A stretch of DNA of 64,000 nucleotides from Micromonospora chalcea. GTDB lineage: Bacteria; Actinomycetota; Actinomycetes; Mycobacteriales; Micromonosporaceae. Made by a program: the position numbers and the translations under genes. How positions within the stretch are numbered: position 1 is the stretch's first letter; the number at the start of each line of letters is the position of its first letter. The stretch is from assembly GCF_002926165.1 (NCBI RefSeq), contig NZ_MAGP01000013.1, forward strand, positions 53,139 to 117,138, given 5' to 3'. Below are positions 11,035 through 18,351 of this stretch, one piece after another. A model generated the notes under the pieces. That model had not been told where the DNA came from and made no database searches. It saw nothing but the letters and a program-made list of their open reading frames with translations.

Positions 11035-11337
11035 TCAGGCGCTGCCGTCGGCGCCGCCGTCGTGCTGACCCGGCGTCGCGCCGCCGTCGGCCGGGCCCTC
11101 CGCGCTGCCGTCGGCGCCACCGTCGTGCTGACCCGGAGTCGCACCGCCGTCGGCGGGACCCTCGGCGCCGCCGTCCGCGCCACCGTCGTGCTGACCCGGA
11201 GTCGCACCGCCGTCGGCCGGGCCCTCCGCGCCGCCGTCCGCGCCACCGTCGTGCTGCCCCGGGGTGGCACCGCCGTCAGCGGGGCCCTCCAGGCCGCTGC
11301 CGCCGCTGCTCTGGATGTCGTCGTCGTTCAATGCCAT
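11035..11337 (-). CDS. acidic Gly/Asp-rich tandem-repeat protein
   Basis: 100 residues: a 16-residue N-terminal segment MALNDDDIQSSGGSGL followed by four 21-residue repeats that each contain ATPGQHDGGADG with a single His. No cysteine, aromatic residue or membrane span occurs in the repeats, so the protein should be disordered and strongly acidic. ATG 11337 has GAGGGA upstream. The stop is 3 nt before the start of the JmjC oxygenase, which implies joint translation. Similar short proteins with an N-terminal MALNDDDI are, to my recollection, annotated only as hypothetical. It may be a substrate or a precursor peptide; both are inference. Confidence 0.7.
   Translation of the reverse strand: MALNDDDIQSSGGSGLEGPADGGATPGQHDGGADGGAEGPADGGATPGQHDGGADGGAEGPADGGATPGQHDGGADGSAEGPADGGATPGQHDGGADGSA
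11038..11289. repeat. four tandem 63-bp coding repeats
   Basis: The repeat block of the acidic protein consists of exactly four in-frame 63-bp units that differ by only a few bases. There are no spacers, so it is not CRISPR. Such near identity suggests recent expansion by slippage or recombination. Confidence 0.9.
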
Positions 11338-11524
11338 GGGTGCTCCCTCGGTGTGCCGCCCCGCGTGGTGCCGGGGTCCGTGTGCAGCGGGTGGTACCCC
11401 ACGCCCGATCTTCTCTAACCACACCGTAGACGCCCGGACACCGTCGTACGGACGGTTCGCGGGGCAAGCGTCCGGGACCGGCGGATGCCAGGATGACGGA
11501 AGGACGACGTGCGAGGAGGTCCAC

Positions 11525-12268
11525 GTGACGCAGCCGGAGCCGCTCACCCCACTGGCCGAGGACTGGCAGCGGGCGCTCGCAGTGGTGGCGCACCCCGACG
11601 ACCTGGAGTTCGGCGCCGCCGCCGCGGTGGCGCGCTGGACCGCCCAGGGCAAGGAGGTCGTCTACTGCCTGCTGACCAGCGGCGAGGCGGGCATCGACGG
11701 GATGACGCCGGAGCGCGCCCGGGTGGTACGCGAGGAGGAGCAGCGCGCCTCCGCCGCCGTGGTCGGGGTGTCAGTGGTCGAGTTCCTCGGCCTGCCCGAC
11801 GGGCTGCTGGAGTACGGCGTGCCGCTGCGCCGCGCCATCGCCGCCGCGGTGCGCCGGCACCGGCCGGACGTGGTGCTGACGAACAACTTCCGGGAGACCT
11901 GGGACGGGACGTACGCGCTGAACCAGGCCGACCACATCGCCTGCGGCCGGGCCACGCTGGACGCGGTCCGCGACGCCGGCAACCGGTGGATCTTCCCGGA
12001 GCAGCTCACCGACGGCATCCAGCCGTGGTCGCGGGTCCGCGAGGTGTGGGCGGCCGGGTCGCCGGCCGCCCGGCACGGGGTGGACGTGACCGACACGTTC
12101 GACAAGGGCGTGGCGTCGCTGCGGGCGCACGGGGCGTACCTGACCGGACTCGGCGACGGCGGTTTCGACGCCGAGGAGTTCCTGGAGGGCATGGCCCGGC
12201 CGGCCGGGCGCCGGCTCGGCGCGCGGTTCGGCGCCACGTTCGAGGTGTTCCAGATCAACCTTCAGTAG
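11525..12268 (+). CDS. PIG-L family deacetylase (LmbE-like)
   Basis: 247 residues. The zinc motif AHPDDLEFG (H23, D25, D26) and a later NQADHIACG supply the metal ligands of the PIG-L/LmbE family. That family removes acyl groups from N-acetylglucosamine-type amino sugars, including in mycothiol synthesis (MshB). GTG 11525 is chosen for its GAGGAGGT ribosome site 4 nt upstream. It is divergent from the repeat-protein gene across 187 bp. MshB itself is longer, so this is probably a different deacetylase whose substrate cannot be named. Confidence 0.85.
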   Translation: MTQPEPLTPLAEDWQRALAVVAHPDDLEFGAAAAVARWTAQGKEVVYCLLTSGEAGIDGMTPERARVVREEEQRASAAVVGVSVVEFLGLPDGLLEYGVPLRRAIAAAVRRHRPDVVLTNNFRETWDGTYALNQADHIACGRATLDAVRDAGNRWIFPEQLTDGIQPWSRVREVWAAGSPAARHGVDVTDTFDKGVASLRAHGAYLTGLGDGGFDAEEFLEGMARPAGRRLGARFGATFEVFQINLQ

Positions 12269-12300
12269 GGCGCGGCGATGTTCCTGGTCGGGACGCCGTC

Positions 12301-12331
12301 GGCCCGCCCCGCCGAGGGGGCGGGACGGGCC
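12301..12331. terminator. bidirectional hairpin terminator
   Basis: GGCCCGCCCCGCC (12301-12313) pairs with 12319-12331 with a single mismatch across a 5-nt loop, between the convergent PIG-L and DUF2267 genes. Confidence 0.65.
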
Positions 12332-12345
12332 GGGCCGGCGCCGGG

Positions 12346-12774
12346 TCAGGGAATGAGCTGACGCAGATCCTTCGGCATGGTGGACTTCACGTCCTGCCAC
12401 TCGCCCTGGGTGACGTGCCGGCGCAACGTGTCCAGCACGACCTGCACCACCCGCTGCGCGCCGCCCTCGACGTCGTACGGGAAGCCCTGGCGCACCTCGT
12501 ACAGGAAGTCGTCGCGGTTCAGCTTGATCGGCACGTTCTCCGGCTGCCAGCCGTCGAAGTAGACGCCCCGCACCAGCACCGGCAACTGCTGGGCGAACTC
12601 GACGCTCTCCTGCACCGGCATCCGGTCCCGCAGCAGGTGCAGCACCGTACGCAACGCGGCGTAGGACTGGTTGCGCTGCTCCTTGGGCCAGCCGTACGCG
12701 GACTCGATCTCCTTGAGGATCACGTTCGTCTTGTCCAGCGAGGACTCGAACGCGGACAACATCTGTTCGGCCAT
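12346..12774 (-). CDS. DUF2267 domain protein
   Basis: 142 residues. The sequence around ALRTVLHLLRDRMPVQESVE, the LPVLVRGVYFDGW box and RVVQVVLDTLRRH match DUF2267, helical proteins common in actinobacteria and near stress genes, with no settled biochemical role. ATG 12774 follows GGGGG by 8 nt. It begins 5 nt after the stop of the upstream Arg-rich small protein, so the two form an operon. Confidence 0.85.
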   Translation of the reverse strand: MAEQMLSAFESSLDKTNVILKEIESAYGWPKEQRNQSYAALRTVLHLLRDRMPVQESVEFAQQLPVLVRGVYFDGWQPENVPIKLNRDDFLYEVRQGFPYDVEGGAQRVVQVVLDTLRRHVTQGEWQDVKSTMPKDLRQLIP

Positions 12775-12779
12775 CGGGA

Positions 12780-12962
12780 TCACCCCCGTGCGTCGGTCTC
12801 CCAGCGTCGGTCTTCGGCGCGGCGCGCCGGTCCGCTGGGCCCCCGCCACAACCGGGTCGGACGGAACCGGCCGGGCCGTTCGGCCCGCCGAGGCGCCTCG
12901 GAGCTGCCGACCACGTGCAGTACGCCACCGCGGCGTCGATCCGCCACCACCCGTACCGTCAT
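12780..12962 (-). CDS. Arg-rich small protein, 60 aa
   Basis: Starts MTVRVVADRRRGGVLHVVGSS and is strongly basic throughout. The ATG at 12962 has GAGGAGG 6 nt upstream, which is why it is preferred over the GTG at 13019. The first 20 residues look like two beta strands; the rest is probably unstructured. It is followed after 5 nt by the DUF2267 gene. No known family; nucleic-acid binding is possible from charge alone. Confidence 0.6.
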   Translation of the reverse strand: MTVRVVADRRRGGVLHVVGSSEAPRRAERPGRFRPTRLWRGPSGPARRAEDRRWETDARG

Positions 12963-13036
12963 GACCCACCTCCTCGTCGCGGCGCCTCCGCCCGGCCGGC
13001 GGAGCGCGTCCACGGTCATGCTGCGTCGCGGACGGG

Positions 13037-13073
13037 TGAGCCGGCCTCACCCGGAGCGGGTGAGGCCGGCTCA
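13037..13073 (-). terminator. hairpin terminator overlapping the DUF72 stop codon
   Basis: A perfect 16-bp stem, TGAGCCGGCCTCACCC (13037-13052) with 13058-13073, loop of 5 nt. The right arm contains the stop codon of the DUF72 gene. Confidence 0.75.
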
Positions 13074-13940
13074 GGCGTCCAGCAGGTCGGCGAGGGTACG
13101 GGCGTTGCGCTGCGCGTAGTCCCGATAGCAGTTGTTCATCAGGACGTGTGTCTGCTCGGCCTCGCCGGCCAGCTCGCGCAGTTTCGGCGCCCAGTCGCGC
13201 AGCTCCCGCTTCGAGTAGTCGTAGCCGAACTTCTCGTGGATGTCCTTGCTGGTCCACTTGTCGCTGTGCCCGTGGAAGCGGACCATCGCGAGGTCCGCGG
13301 TGGCGGCCAGCACCGGCGGGACGGACGACTTGTGTCCCTGCGGCATGTCCACGCAGACGAACGGCAGCGCGTGCTCACGCAGGAAGCCCAGCGTCTCGTC
13401 GGCGTTGTCGCCGTCGAACCAGGAGGCGTGCCGGAACTCGAAGACCGGGCGCAACGGCGCGCACCGGCGGGCCACCTCCAGCAGGTACTGCTTGTTGTCC
13501 CGCTTGATGGTGAACCAGGGCGGGAACTGGAACAGCAGCGCGCCCAGCTTGCCCGCCTCGACGAGCGGGTCCAGGGCGGACAGGAACCGCGTCCACACCT
13601 CCTCGTACGCCTGCGCGGGCAGGTCGTCCGGGTAGACGTTGCGCTTGTCCGTGTCCGGGCGCAGGTCCTTGTAGAGCGCGGAGACGCGGGTGGGGTGGCC
13701 GGTCAGCAGGCTGAACGCCTTGACGTTGAACGTGAACCCGGCCGGGGTGCGTTCGGCCCACAGCCGGGCGGTGCGCTCGGCCGGCGGCGAGTAGTAGGTG
13801 GCGTCCACCTCGACCAGCGGGAACTGCCGGGCGTAGTAGGACAGCCGGCGCTCCGGCGTGTCGGCGCTGTCCGGATACCAGCCGGAGTCGAGCAGGGTCC
13901 GGTCGGTCCACGAGGCGGTGCCCACCTTGATCTCACCCAT
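13071..13940 (-). CDS. DUF72 (YecE-like) family protein
   Basis: 289 residues. GTASWTDRTLLDSGWYP at the N-terminus, VEVDATYYSPP, FTFNVKAFSLLTGHP, LLFQFPPWF, FEFRHASWF and the C-terminal VLMNNCYRDYAQRNA are the conserved blocks of DUF72, a TIM-barrel family of unknown catalytic role. The full expected length is present. It stands alone, with a terminator overlapping its stop. No Shine-Dalgarno sequence is obvious before the ATG. Confidence 0.92.
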   Translation of the reverse strand: MGEIKVGTASWTDRTLLDSGWYPDSADTPERRLSYYARQFPLVEVDATYYSPPAERTARLWAERTPAGFTFNVKAFSLLTGHPTRVSALYKDLRPDTDKRNVYPDDLPAQAYEEVWTRFLSALDPLVEAGKLGALLFQFPPWFTIKRDNKQYLLEVARRCAPLRPVFEFRHASWFDGDNADETLGFLREHALPFVCVDMPQGHKSSVPPVLAATADLAMVRFHGHSDKWTSKDIHEKFGYDYSKRELRDWAPKLRELAGEAEQTHVLMNNCYRDYAQRNARTLADLLDA

Positions 13941-13987
13941 GGCAGGAGTTCATCGCGTCGGCGGACCGACCGGCAACCGCATCGGCG

Positions 13988-14386
13988 TCAGGCCGCCCGC
14001 CGCTCCCGGGTCTGCTTGCAGGCCACGCAGGAGGTGGCGGACGGGAAGATCTCCAGCCGCTCCACCGGGATCGGGGCGGTGCAGCCCTCGCAGAAGCCGT
14101 AGGTGCCCTCGTCCAGGCGGGTCAGCGCGTGCTCGAACTGCGCCCGCCGGTCCAGGATGGTGCGAAGCAGCGACTGCGCAGTGTCCCGCTCGGCGGTCTT
14201 GGTGCCGCTGTCGGCCTGGTCGTCGCCGGCGGTGTCGCCGACCTCGACCAGCCGCAGCACGTGGCTCTGCGCCAGCGTCTGCTCGTACTCGGCGGTCAGC
14301 TCGTCGTACCGCGACCGCAGGGACTGCCGGATCTGGTCGACCTCCGCCTGGGAGCGGCCGGTGGCTGTCGTGTCGTGGACGAGCAT
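13988..14386 (-). CDS. DksA/TraR-type zinc-finger protein
   Basis: 132 residues. An N-terminal coiled coil (IRQSLRSRYDELTAEYEQTL) is followed by GTYGFCEGC...SCVAC, a CxxC-17-CxxC zinc finger of the DksA/TraR family. Such proteins bind the RNA polymerase secondary channel; in actinobacteria relatives of RbpA and CarD share the stress-response role, but the target here is untested. Acidic residues at the coiled-coil tip (GDTAGDDQADSG) match the DksA tip region. It has a GAAGG site before the ATG. The preceding 182 bp (14387-14568) contain only a short GC hairpin near 14506. Confidence 0.88.
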   Translation of the reverse strand: MLVHDTTATGRSQAEVDQIRQSLRSRYDELTAEYEQTLAQSHVLRLVEVGDTAGDDQADSGTKTAERDTAQSLLRTILDRRAQFEHALTRLDEGTYGFCEGCTAPIPVERLEIFPSATSCVACKQTRERRAA

Positions 14387-14568
14387 CGCTGCCTGCCTTC
14401 CTACGTCCTCATACCGGACCGGGGCGGCCAGCGCCCCGGACCCCGGTCCGACTGTGGATGCGCGGGCGACGAGATCACCCGTGCTCTGTGAGCCGGGCGA
14501 TTACCCCCGCCCACGGCGGGCCAAACCGGCTGTTTCCTGAGTGTTTCCGGTGAGTCCGTAGCCGCTGG

Positions 14569-15234
14569 TCAGGCCGCCTCGACCAGCGCGGGGCGGCGCG
14601 GGTCGTCGGCCCGGACCACCACGTCGGCGAAGGACGCGGGGTCGACCTCGTCGGCGTAGCGGGCGAAGGCGGGCAGCGTCCAGCGCAGCGCCGGGTCGGT
14701 ACGCCGGTCCAGCGCCGCCGGGGACAGCACGAGGTGGACCGTGACGTCGAACGGCAACGCGCCGCCGAGCAGCAGCGCGCCGCTGACCACTACCACCCCG
14801 CCGGGCGGCAGATCCACGTACGCGGCCCGGCTGGCCCGATCGGCGGCGGCGTCCCAGAGCGACGGCAGCAGCCGGCCCGAGCCGTCCGGGCCGGCCGGGT
14901 CGAGCACCTCGCGGCGCAGTCCGGGCTCGTCGAGCCAGCCCTCGTAGTACGCGTCGGGGTTGGTGCGGCCGTGCTCCAGGCGGACCGAGGCGGGGCGGAG
15001 GAAGTCGTCGGCGCGTACGTGCAGCACCGGCCGGCCGGCGGCGCGCAGCGGGGCGACGAGGGCTTCGGCGAGCGTGTCCGGTGCGGCGGCGGGCGGGCCG
15101 TCCACGGCGACCCGCAGCCGGCCGGGCGTCCCGGTGCGGGCGAGACGCCCGGCCAGCTCGGTGACGAGCCGGTCGGGGCTGATCGGGCGCACACGCATCG
15201 GACCATCGTGCCGCGCGGGCGGGCGGGTCACCAC
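14569..15234 (-). CDS. uridine kinase-like protein with degenerate P-loop
   Basis: 221 residues resembling the uridine kinase/phosphoribulokinase fold: VRADDFLRPASVRLEHG and DAYYEGWLD are the usual substrate-binding blocks, and GGVVVVSGALLLGG the Walker B strand. The P-loop is broken: where related kinases have DGPPAAGKTTLA this has DGPPAAAPDTLA, lacking Gly-Lys-Thr. Phosphoryl transfer is therefore doubtful. GTG 15234 has GGAGGG 5 nt upstream; an ATG at 15198 is an alternative. It may be a pseudokinase or bind nucleotide in another way. Confidence 0.72.
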   Translation of the reverse strand: MVTRPPARHDGPMRVRPISPDRLVTELAGRLARTGTPGRLRVAVDGPPAAAPDTLAEALVAPLRAAGRPVLHVRADDFLRPASVRLEHGRTNPDAYYEGWLDEPGLRREVLDPAGPDGSGRLLPSLWDAAADRASRAAYVDLPPGGVVVVSGALLLGGALPFDVTVHLVLSPAALDRRTDPALRWTLPAFARYADEVDPASFADVVVRADDPRRPALVEAA

Positions 15235-15293
15235 CTGATCCCTCCGGGCGGTCGGGGCTCCGTCCGGCGGCGATCGGCGCGTGGGTGTCCCGG

Positions 15294-15899
15294 TCAGCCG
15301 GTGCGGTCGATGGTGACGCGGGCGTCGTCGGCGAGCCGGTAGCCGACGCCGTAGACGGTGGTGACCAGCGGGACGTCCACGCCGACCTTGCCGCGCAGCC
15401 GGCGGACGTGCACGTCGACGGTGCGGACGCCGGCGTGCTCGTACCCCCAGACCGCGTTGAGCAGTTGCAGGCGGGTGAACACCCGGCGGGGGTGGGCGAC
15501 CAGGTGCAGCAGCAGGTCGAACTCCAGCCGGGTCAGCGGCAGCGGCTCGCCGTCGCGCAGCACCGACCGGGACGAGGCCAGGATGTGCAGGGTCGGGATG
15601 GTCGGGGCGAGCGGCCGGGACGGCGCGCGGCCGGCCGGGACGGCGTCGGGCCGGCGCTCGGCCGGAACCGCGGCGCTGACCACCGCGTCGCCGCGTTCGA
15701 GCATCTCGCGGGCGGCGTCGAGCAGCCGGCGCGCGGCCGGGGTGAGCGACTCCTCACAGGCCAGTGGGATGTTCAGGGTGACGGTGAGCATGGGCGCGGC
15801 GGTGTTGGCGGGACGACGCTGGCCGCCGGGGGGACGACCGGGGACCGCGGGTTGGGACGTATGCCATCCGGCGCGCGACGAGGCGGGGCTGACCGACAT
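15294..15899 (-). CDS. receiver-less OmpR-type winged-helix regulator, copy 1
   Basis: About 201 residues. The C-terminal 95 form the OmpR/PhoB winged helix (LTRLEFDLLLHLVAHPRRVFTR...DVHVRRLRGKVG...TVYGVGYRLADDA). The N-terminal half is not a receiver domain; it holds a short helical segment and a Pro-rich linker. Start MSVSPASS at 15899 is chosen to match the paralog's MSV and because AAGGAGG lies just upstream. A close paralog lies immediately upstream at 16191-16760. The DNA target is unknown; without a receiver, control by phosphorylation is not expected. Confidence 0.85.
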   Translation of the reverse strand: MSVSPASSRAGWHTSQPAVPGRPPGGQRRPANTAAPMLTVTLNIPLACEESLTPAARRLLDAAREMLERGDAVVSAAVPAERRPDAVPAGRAPSRPLAPTIPTLHILASSRSVLRDGEPLPLTRLEFDLLLHLVAHPRRVFTRLQLLNAVWGYEHAGVRTVDVHVRRLRGKVGVDVPLVTTVYGVGYRLADDARVTIDRTG

Positions 15900-16143
15900 G
15901 GTCCTCCTTGGGCTGGTCCGGGTATCTCCCCACGGCCCGGGACGCCGCCTCATCGATGCTTCCCGGCGTCTCTGCGAGGGTCAAGAGGCGGCTGCGTTGC
16001 ATGAATGTGACATTTGACGAACACATCGGAGCCGTGCGCTCGCTCTGCGTGCGAGGCCCGTTGATTACAGCAGAGCGCCGTTTCGGGCTGGTACGGGGGG
16101 TCTCCCCGGCGGTTCACAATGGCGGATGCGTCCTGAACGTGAA

Positions 16144-16175
16144 CGCGGCGCACCCGGTTCTCCGGGTGCGCCGCG
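16144..16175 (-). terminator. hairpin terminator
   Basis: A perfect 14-bp stem (CGCGGCGCACCCGG, 16144-16157 with 16162-16175) and TTCT loop, 16 nt beyond the stop of the second winged-helix gene. The rest of the 291-bp gap 15900-16190 is less GC-rich and probably carries the promoter of copy 1. Confidence 0.75.
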
Positions 16176-16190
16176 TGCGGGAAGGGCGGG

Positions 16191-16760
16191 TCAGGCGTCG
16201 CGGTCGACGGTGATCGCGGCGTCGTCGGCGAGGCGGTAGCCGACGCCGTAGACGGTGGTGACCAGCGGCGTGTCCGGCCCGAACTTGGCCCGCAGCCGGC
16301 GGACGTGGACGTCGACGGTGCGGGCCACCGCGTGCTCGTAGCCCCAGACGTTGGCGAGCAGTTGCAGCCGGGTGAACACCCGGCGCGGGTGCTCGGCGAG
16401 GAAGAGCAGCAGGTCGTACTCGATGCGGGTGAGCGTGATCTCGGTGTCGCCGAGCCGGACCCGGCGGGTGCCGGTGAGGATGCGCACGCCGCCGCCGGCC
16501 GGTGGCGGTGGCGCGGCGGCGGCGCGGCGCAGGTCGAGCACGGTACGGGCGGCCCGGTGCTCGTCCGGGCTCACCAGCGCCTCGCCGGAGGCGGCGAGCT
16601 CGTCCAGCAGCTCGGCCAGGCGGGCCAGGCCCGGCGTCAGTGGGCCGGCGCCCAGGTCGAGGGTGATGGTCACGGTCGGCGCGGTACGCGGCCGGGGCGG
16701 CACTGCCCGGTCGGGGCGGCCCGATCGGGCCGGACGGGTGGTGAGGGCGACGACGGACAT
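16191..16760 (-). CDS. receiver-less OmpR-type winged-helix regulator, copy 2
   Basis: 189 residues, starting MSVVALTTRPARS with AGGAGG 5 nt before the ATG. Residues about 1-90 are a variable helical segment around VTITLDLGAGPLTPGLARLAELL. About 95-189 is the winged helix, nearly the same as copy 1 (VFTRLQLL, VWGYEHA, VDVHVRRLR, TTVYGVGYRLADDA). It follows the rhodanese gene by 51 nt, so it may be the last gene of the cysteine dioxygenase transcript and could regulate it. The pair looks like a tandem duplication. Confidence 0.85.
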   Translation of the reverse strand: MSVVALTTRPARSGRPDRAVPPRPRTAPTVTITLDLGAGPLTPGLARLAELLDELAASGEALVSPDEHRAARTVLDLRRAAAAPPPPAGGGVRILTGTRRVRLGDTEITLTRIEYDLLLFLAEHPRRVFTRLQLLANVWGYEHAVARTVDVHVRRLRAKFGPDTPLVTTVYGVGYRLADDAAITVDRDA

Positions 16761-16811
16761 GGGAGCCTCCTGTGCGGGCGGTCGCCCCGCCCCGCCGGTG
16801 TGGCGGGACGG

Positions 16812-17306
16812 TCAGCGGAGCGCCCCACCGGCGGTGACCGGGGGCGCGGCGGACGAGGGTCGGGTCGGCGGGGTGGGACCGAGCGTGGGCAGGCCGGCGA
16901 TGTGCCAGGCGGCGAAGCCGCCGACGACGTCGGTGGCCTTGTGCAGGCCGATGTCCTGGAGCGCGGCGGCGGCCAGCGACGAGGTGTAGCCCTCCTGACA
17001 GAGCACGATCACCGGCACGTCGTAGTCGACCGCCTGTGGCAGCCGGGCCGCGCAGCGCGGGTCGAAGCGCCACTCCAGCACGTTGCGCTCGACGACGAGC
17101 GCGCCCGGCACGGTGCCCTGTGCGGCGCGCTGGGCGGCCGGGCGGATGTCCACCAGCAGCGCCCCGGCCCGGCACGCCAGGTGCGCCTGCTCCGGATCGA
17201 GGCGGCGCAGGCGGGCCCGGGCGGCGGCGAGGATCTCGTCGATGCCCCGCGAGCCCGGCGGCGGAGCCGGACAGCGCTCGGTTGCGGTGGTGGGGATCTG
17301 CGCCAT
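16812..17306 (-). CDS. rhodanese-like sulfurtransferase
   Basis: 164 residues with one rhodanese domain. The catalytic loop is CQEGYTSS, with the active-site Cys that carries persulfide. Upstream blocks LLVDIRPAAQRAAQG and VPGALVVERNVLEW are typical of single-domain rhodaneses. ATG 17306 has GGAAGGAC upstream. It lies 38 nt after the cysteine dioxygenase gene, so a shared role in handling sulfur from cysteine is likely. Substrate unknown. Confidence 0.87.
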   Translation of the reverse strand: MAQIPTTATERCPAPPPGSRGIDEILAAARARLRRLDPEQAHLACRAGALLVDIRPAAQRAAQGTVPGALVVERNVLEWRFDPRCAARLPQAVDYDVPVIVLCQEGYTSSLAAAALQDIGLHKATDVVGGFAAWHIAGLPTLGPTPPTRPSSAAPPVTAGGALR

Positions 17307-17344
17307 CGTGGCGTCCTTCCGTTCGTCGGGGTTGCGGGGGTGGG

Positions 17345-17797
17345 TCACCAGGCCACGCCGGCCTCGGCCACCTCGGCGACCCGGAGCCGGCCGGCGACGA
17401 GGCGGTAGCGGGTCATCCGGGTCAGCGCCGGCCGGTAGACGTGCACGCTCACGGCGGGCTGGTCGCCGTGGTTGGTGACCTGGTGCACGTGCCGTACGCC
17501 GAAGCGCCGCCCGGCGCCGGCGGCGAGCCGGTGCGGGCGCAGCCGCGCGCCGCTGACCGTCTCCTCGGTGAGCACGCCGGCCACGACCAGGAACGCGCCG
17601 GCGCTGCCGCCGTGGTCGTGCAGGCCGGTGCCCTGTCCGGGCAGCCAGCTCAGCGCCCACACCTCGTGCTCGTCGCCGACGTCCAGGCGGGCGTACCACC
17701 GCTCGGACGCGTCGAAGCACAGCGGCACCGGCCAGCCGTCCGGGTCGGCCCAGCGGGCGGCGACGGCGAGCAGATCGGCGGGAGCGGTGCTGGTCAT
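17345..17797 (-). CDS. cysteine dioxygenase type I family
   Basis: 150 residues of the cupin-fold cysteine dioxygenase family, which oxidises cysteine to cysteine sulfinate with non-haem iron. LHDHGGSAGAFLVV provides two His ligands and HVHQVTNHG the third. The length is typical of bacterial enzymes. The following rhodanese supports a sulfur-amino-acid context. Its upstream region contains an unusually AT-rich tract (17843-17880) that is probably the promoter. Confidence 0.85.
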   Translation of the reverse strand: MTSTAPADLLAVAARWADPDGWPVPLCFDASERWYARLDVGDEHEVWALSWLPGQGTGLHDHGGSAGAFLVVAGVLTEETVSGARLRPHRLAAGAGRRFGVRHVHQVTNHGDQPAVSVHVYRPALTRMTRYRLVAGRLRVAEVAEAGVAW

Positions 17798-17842
17798 CGG
17801 CGGGACGTCCTCACGGTGCGGAGCGGATGTACCCGCACAGCT

Positions 17843-17880
17843 TAGACGGCAAAGCCTATCGGTTAAGTAGGTAATACCAG
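17843..17880 (-). promoter_or_regulatory. AT-rich promoter/operator region of cysteine dioxygenase
   Basis: A compact tract of low GC in an otherwise GC-rich stretch, with an imperfect dyad of about 27 bp (CTTAACCGATAGGC against CTTAGACGGC on the other strand). It sits 46-83 bp before the start codon. A regulator binding site is likely but its identity cannot be told. Confidence 0.35.
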
Positions 17881-17903
17881 ATGCTGGGACGCCGGCTCGC
17901 GGC

Positions 17904-18281
17904 TCAGCGCAGGACCGGCGGATCCACCTTGTAACCGGGCACCGACGGCCAGCGGACGGTGAGCACCGTGGACTCCCGCTCGGCGTACCAGGAGTGGTCC
18001 ACGCCCCGGCCCCACACCACGTAGTCACCGGGCGCGCGCAACACCACCGTGCGGTCCGGCAGCTCGATCCGGAACGCGCCGCTGATCAGCACCAGCAGTG
18101 CGGTGCGCCGCTCACCCGTGGCCCACCGGGACCGGCTCTCCCCCGCCGGGTGCACGCCCCACTTCACCTCGACGTCGGTGCTGTGCCGCACGTCCCCGGC
18201 CGGCTTGAAGTGGCCCAGCAGCCAGCCCGCGTCGGTCGCGCCGTCCACCGCCGCGTTGCCCACGTACACCCGATCGTCCAT
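17904..18281 (-). CDS. cupin-domain protein
   Basis: 125 residues, a single cupin barrel: VKWGVHPAGESRSRWATGERRTALLVLISGAFRIELPD and APGDYVVWGRGVDHSW carry cupin motifs 1 and 2, though the metal ligands are poorly conserved. ATG 18281 has GGGAGG 7 nt upstream. It is divergent from the ankyrin gene. Catalysis is doubtful; a small-molecule binding role is possible. Confidence 0.75.
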   Translation of the reverse strand: MDDRVYVGNAAVDGATDAGWLLGHFKPAGDVRHSTDVEVKWGVHPAGESRSRWATGERRTALLVLISGAFRIELPDRTVVLRAPGDYVVWGRGVDHSWYAERESTVLTVRWPSVPGYKVDPPVLR

Positions 18282-18339
18282 GCGCGCGCCTCCCGTGCCC
18301 GGCTGCGCAAGCTACCAGGCGCGTCCGGCCTGGACGCCA

Positions 18340-18345
18340 TAGCCT
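18340..18345 (+). promoter_or_regulatory. putative -10 box, leaderless ankyrin gene
   Basis: TAGCCT ends 6 nt before the ATG at 18352, with no ribosome binding site. Confidence 0.4.
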
Positions 18346-18351
18346 GGGCGG

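Noticed and set aside
11038..11289. Possible CRISPR or minisatellite array
   Set aside because: The four 63-bp units are in frame, adjacent and without spacers; they are coding repeats.
15908..16213. Plus-strand ORF between the two winged-helix genes
   Set aside because: No ribosome site, atypical composition, and it runs through the terminator hairpin at 16144-16175.
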